A stretch of DNA of 64,000 nucleotides from Aegicerativicinus sediminis. GTDB taxonomy: Bacteria; Bacteroidota; Bacteroidia; Flavobacteriales; Flavobacteriaceae. The notes beneath the pieces were generated by a model. It saw only the letters and a program-made list of their open reading frames with translations. It was not told the DNA's origin and searched no databases. The stretch is from NCBI RefSeq assembly GCF_015476115.1, contig NZ_CP064295.1, forward strand, positions 862,001 to 926,000. Direction: 5' to 3'. Below are positions 63,590-64,000 of the stretch, piece by piece. Position numbers and translations under genes: made by a program. Each line of letters opens with the position of its first letter. The first letter of the stretch is position 1.

Positions 63590-64000
63590 CGCCTAAGGGA
63601 AACGTGTCCCTTAATTTCTTGCCCCTCAATTATAATAATGTACCAATAATCTGAAGATGGCAACTCTCTACTGTCCTTTGTGCCATCCCAAACGAAAGGA
63701 CCATTTCGAGCAGTTTTTATTAAATTCCCATAGCGGTCGAACAATTGTACTGAGGATGACTGAAAATATTCAATCCCTCTTAGGTTAAAGCTATCGTTTC
63801 TACCATCATTATTTGGTGTGAAAAACTTAGGAATTACAAAATGGTGATGTTGCATCGTATCAATTCCGCATCCATTTAATTCACGTACATAAATTGTATA
63901 AAGACCTCCTGCAGCCTCATTAAAGCGATTAAATAATTGGTAGTTGAAACCATTCAAAGAATATTCAAAATCCCCATTTGTTGCCATTTCCACAACAATT
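63586..64000 (-). CDS. T9SS type-B (gliding motility-associated C-terminal) surface protein, 5' end outside window
   Basis: Only the last ~138 residues are visible. The frame is open to the right edge, so this is the C-terminus of a large protein. An Ig/PKD-like repeat end (FEYSLNGFNYQLFNRF, then GLYTIYVRELNGCG) precedes the type-B sorting domain: VIPKFFTPNNDGRNDSFNL, VQLFDRYGNLI and FVWDGTKDSRELPSSDYWYII. Such domains direct large adhesin-like or enzymatic proteins to the cell surface through the type IX system. Confidence 0.9.
   Translation of the reverse strand, partial: IVVEMATNGDFEYSLNGFNYQLFNRFNEAAGGLYTIYVRELNGCGIDTMQHHHFVIPKFFTPNNDGRNDSFNLRGIEYFQSSSVQLFDRYGNLIKTARNGPFVWDGTKDSRELPSSDYWYIIIIEGQEIKGHVSLRR

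Noticed and set aside
1-64000. CRISPR arrays, insertion sequences, prophage, rRNA, replication origin
   Set aside because: I looked for repeat-spacer patterns, terminal repeats with transposase frames, integrases, phage structural genes and rRNA or DnaA-box clusters and saw none.

Overview
The window looks like chromosome of a member of the Flavobacteriaceae (Bacteroidota), probably marine. The evidence is the low-GC coding style, the near absence of Shine-Dalgarno sequences with several TTG/GTG starts, many TAnnTTTG -7 promoter boxes, two type IX secretion (T9SS) C-terminal domains (10456-12414 and the right edge), a complete aerotolerance (Bat) operon and beta-carbonic anhydrase/SulP genes. 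Nearly all of it is core chromosome. I see no integrase, transposase, phage gene, CRISPR array or rRNA.

Layout. 1-4.1 kb (minus): a Y-family polymerase (cut by the left edge) co-transcribed with a DnaE2-type alpha subunit, preceded by a strong inverted repeat. 4.1-7.7 kb (plus): a small membrane protein/ABC ATPase pair, two secreted alpha/beta hydrolases and a methyltransferase. 7.7-21.7 kb: tRNA-Leu(CAA) (minus), then mostly plus-strand housekeeping genes (prs, rplY, pth, M43 protease, ribF, an HTTM protein, serS, a TPR protein, DUF4286, rsmA, mgtE, a phosphoglycerate dehydrogenase-like enzyme). 21.8-24.5 kb: small accessory genes ending in an arsR/DUF6428/arsN1-like operon that has no arsenite pump. 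24.5-28.2 kb (minus): GNAT, aspartokinase and a two-domain aminolipid acyltransferase. 28.2-34.5 kb: fbp, terB, and mfd, which carries a one-base frameshift, then a TlpA-like thioredoxin. 34.6-39.9 kb: a BON-LysM protein, a lipoprotein, gpsA, a small export protein, pheS and cvpA.

39.9-46.1 kb (minus): two SulP anion transporters flanking beta-carbonic anhydrase, DUF2490 and UspA-like genes, which reads as an inorganic-carbon (bicarbonate/CO2) uptake and interconversion locus. 46.3-55.9 kb (minus): nine compact genes running moxR, DUF58, a membrane protein, batA, an FMN reductase, batB, batC, batD, batE. 56-64 kb: two DUF4382 lipoproteins, an aldo/keto reductase and an SDR, an AlbA_2 protein, an ALDH7-type dehydrogenase, a lipoprotein isoaspartyl peptidase and the tail of a T9SS type-B surface protein.

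The strongest points for follow-up are the mfd frameshift, the palindromes next to dnaE2 and gpsA, the pump-less ars-like operon, the dual SulP/carbonic anhydrase locus, the flavoprotein gene inside the bat operon, and the small ABC-linked membrane protein with no canonical full-length start. I found no convincing wholly new multi-gene system. All family assignments come from reading the sequences, without database searches.
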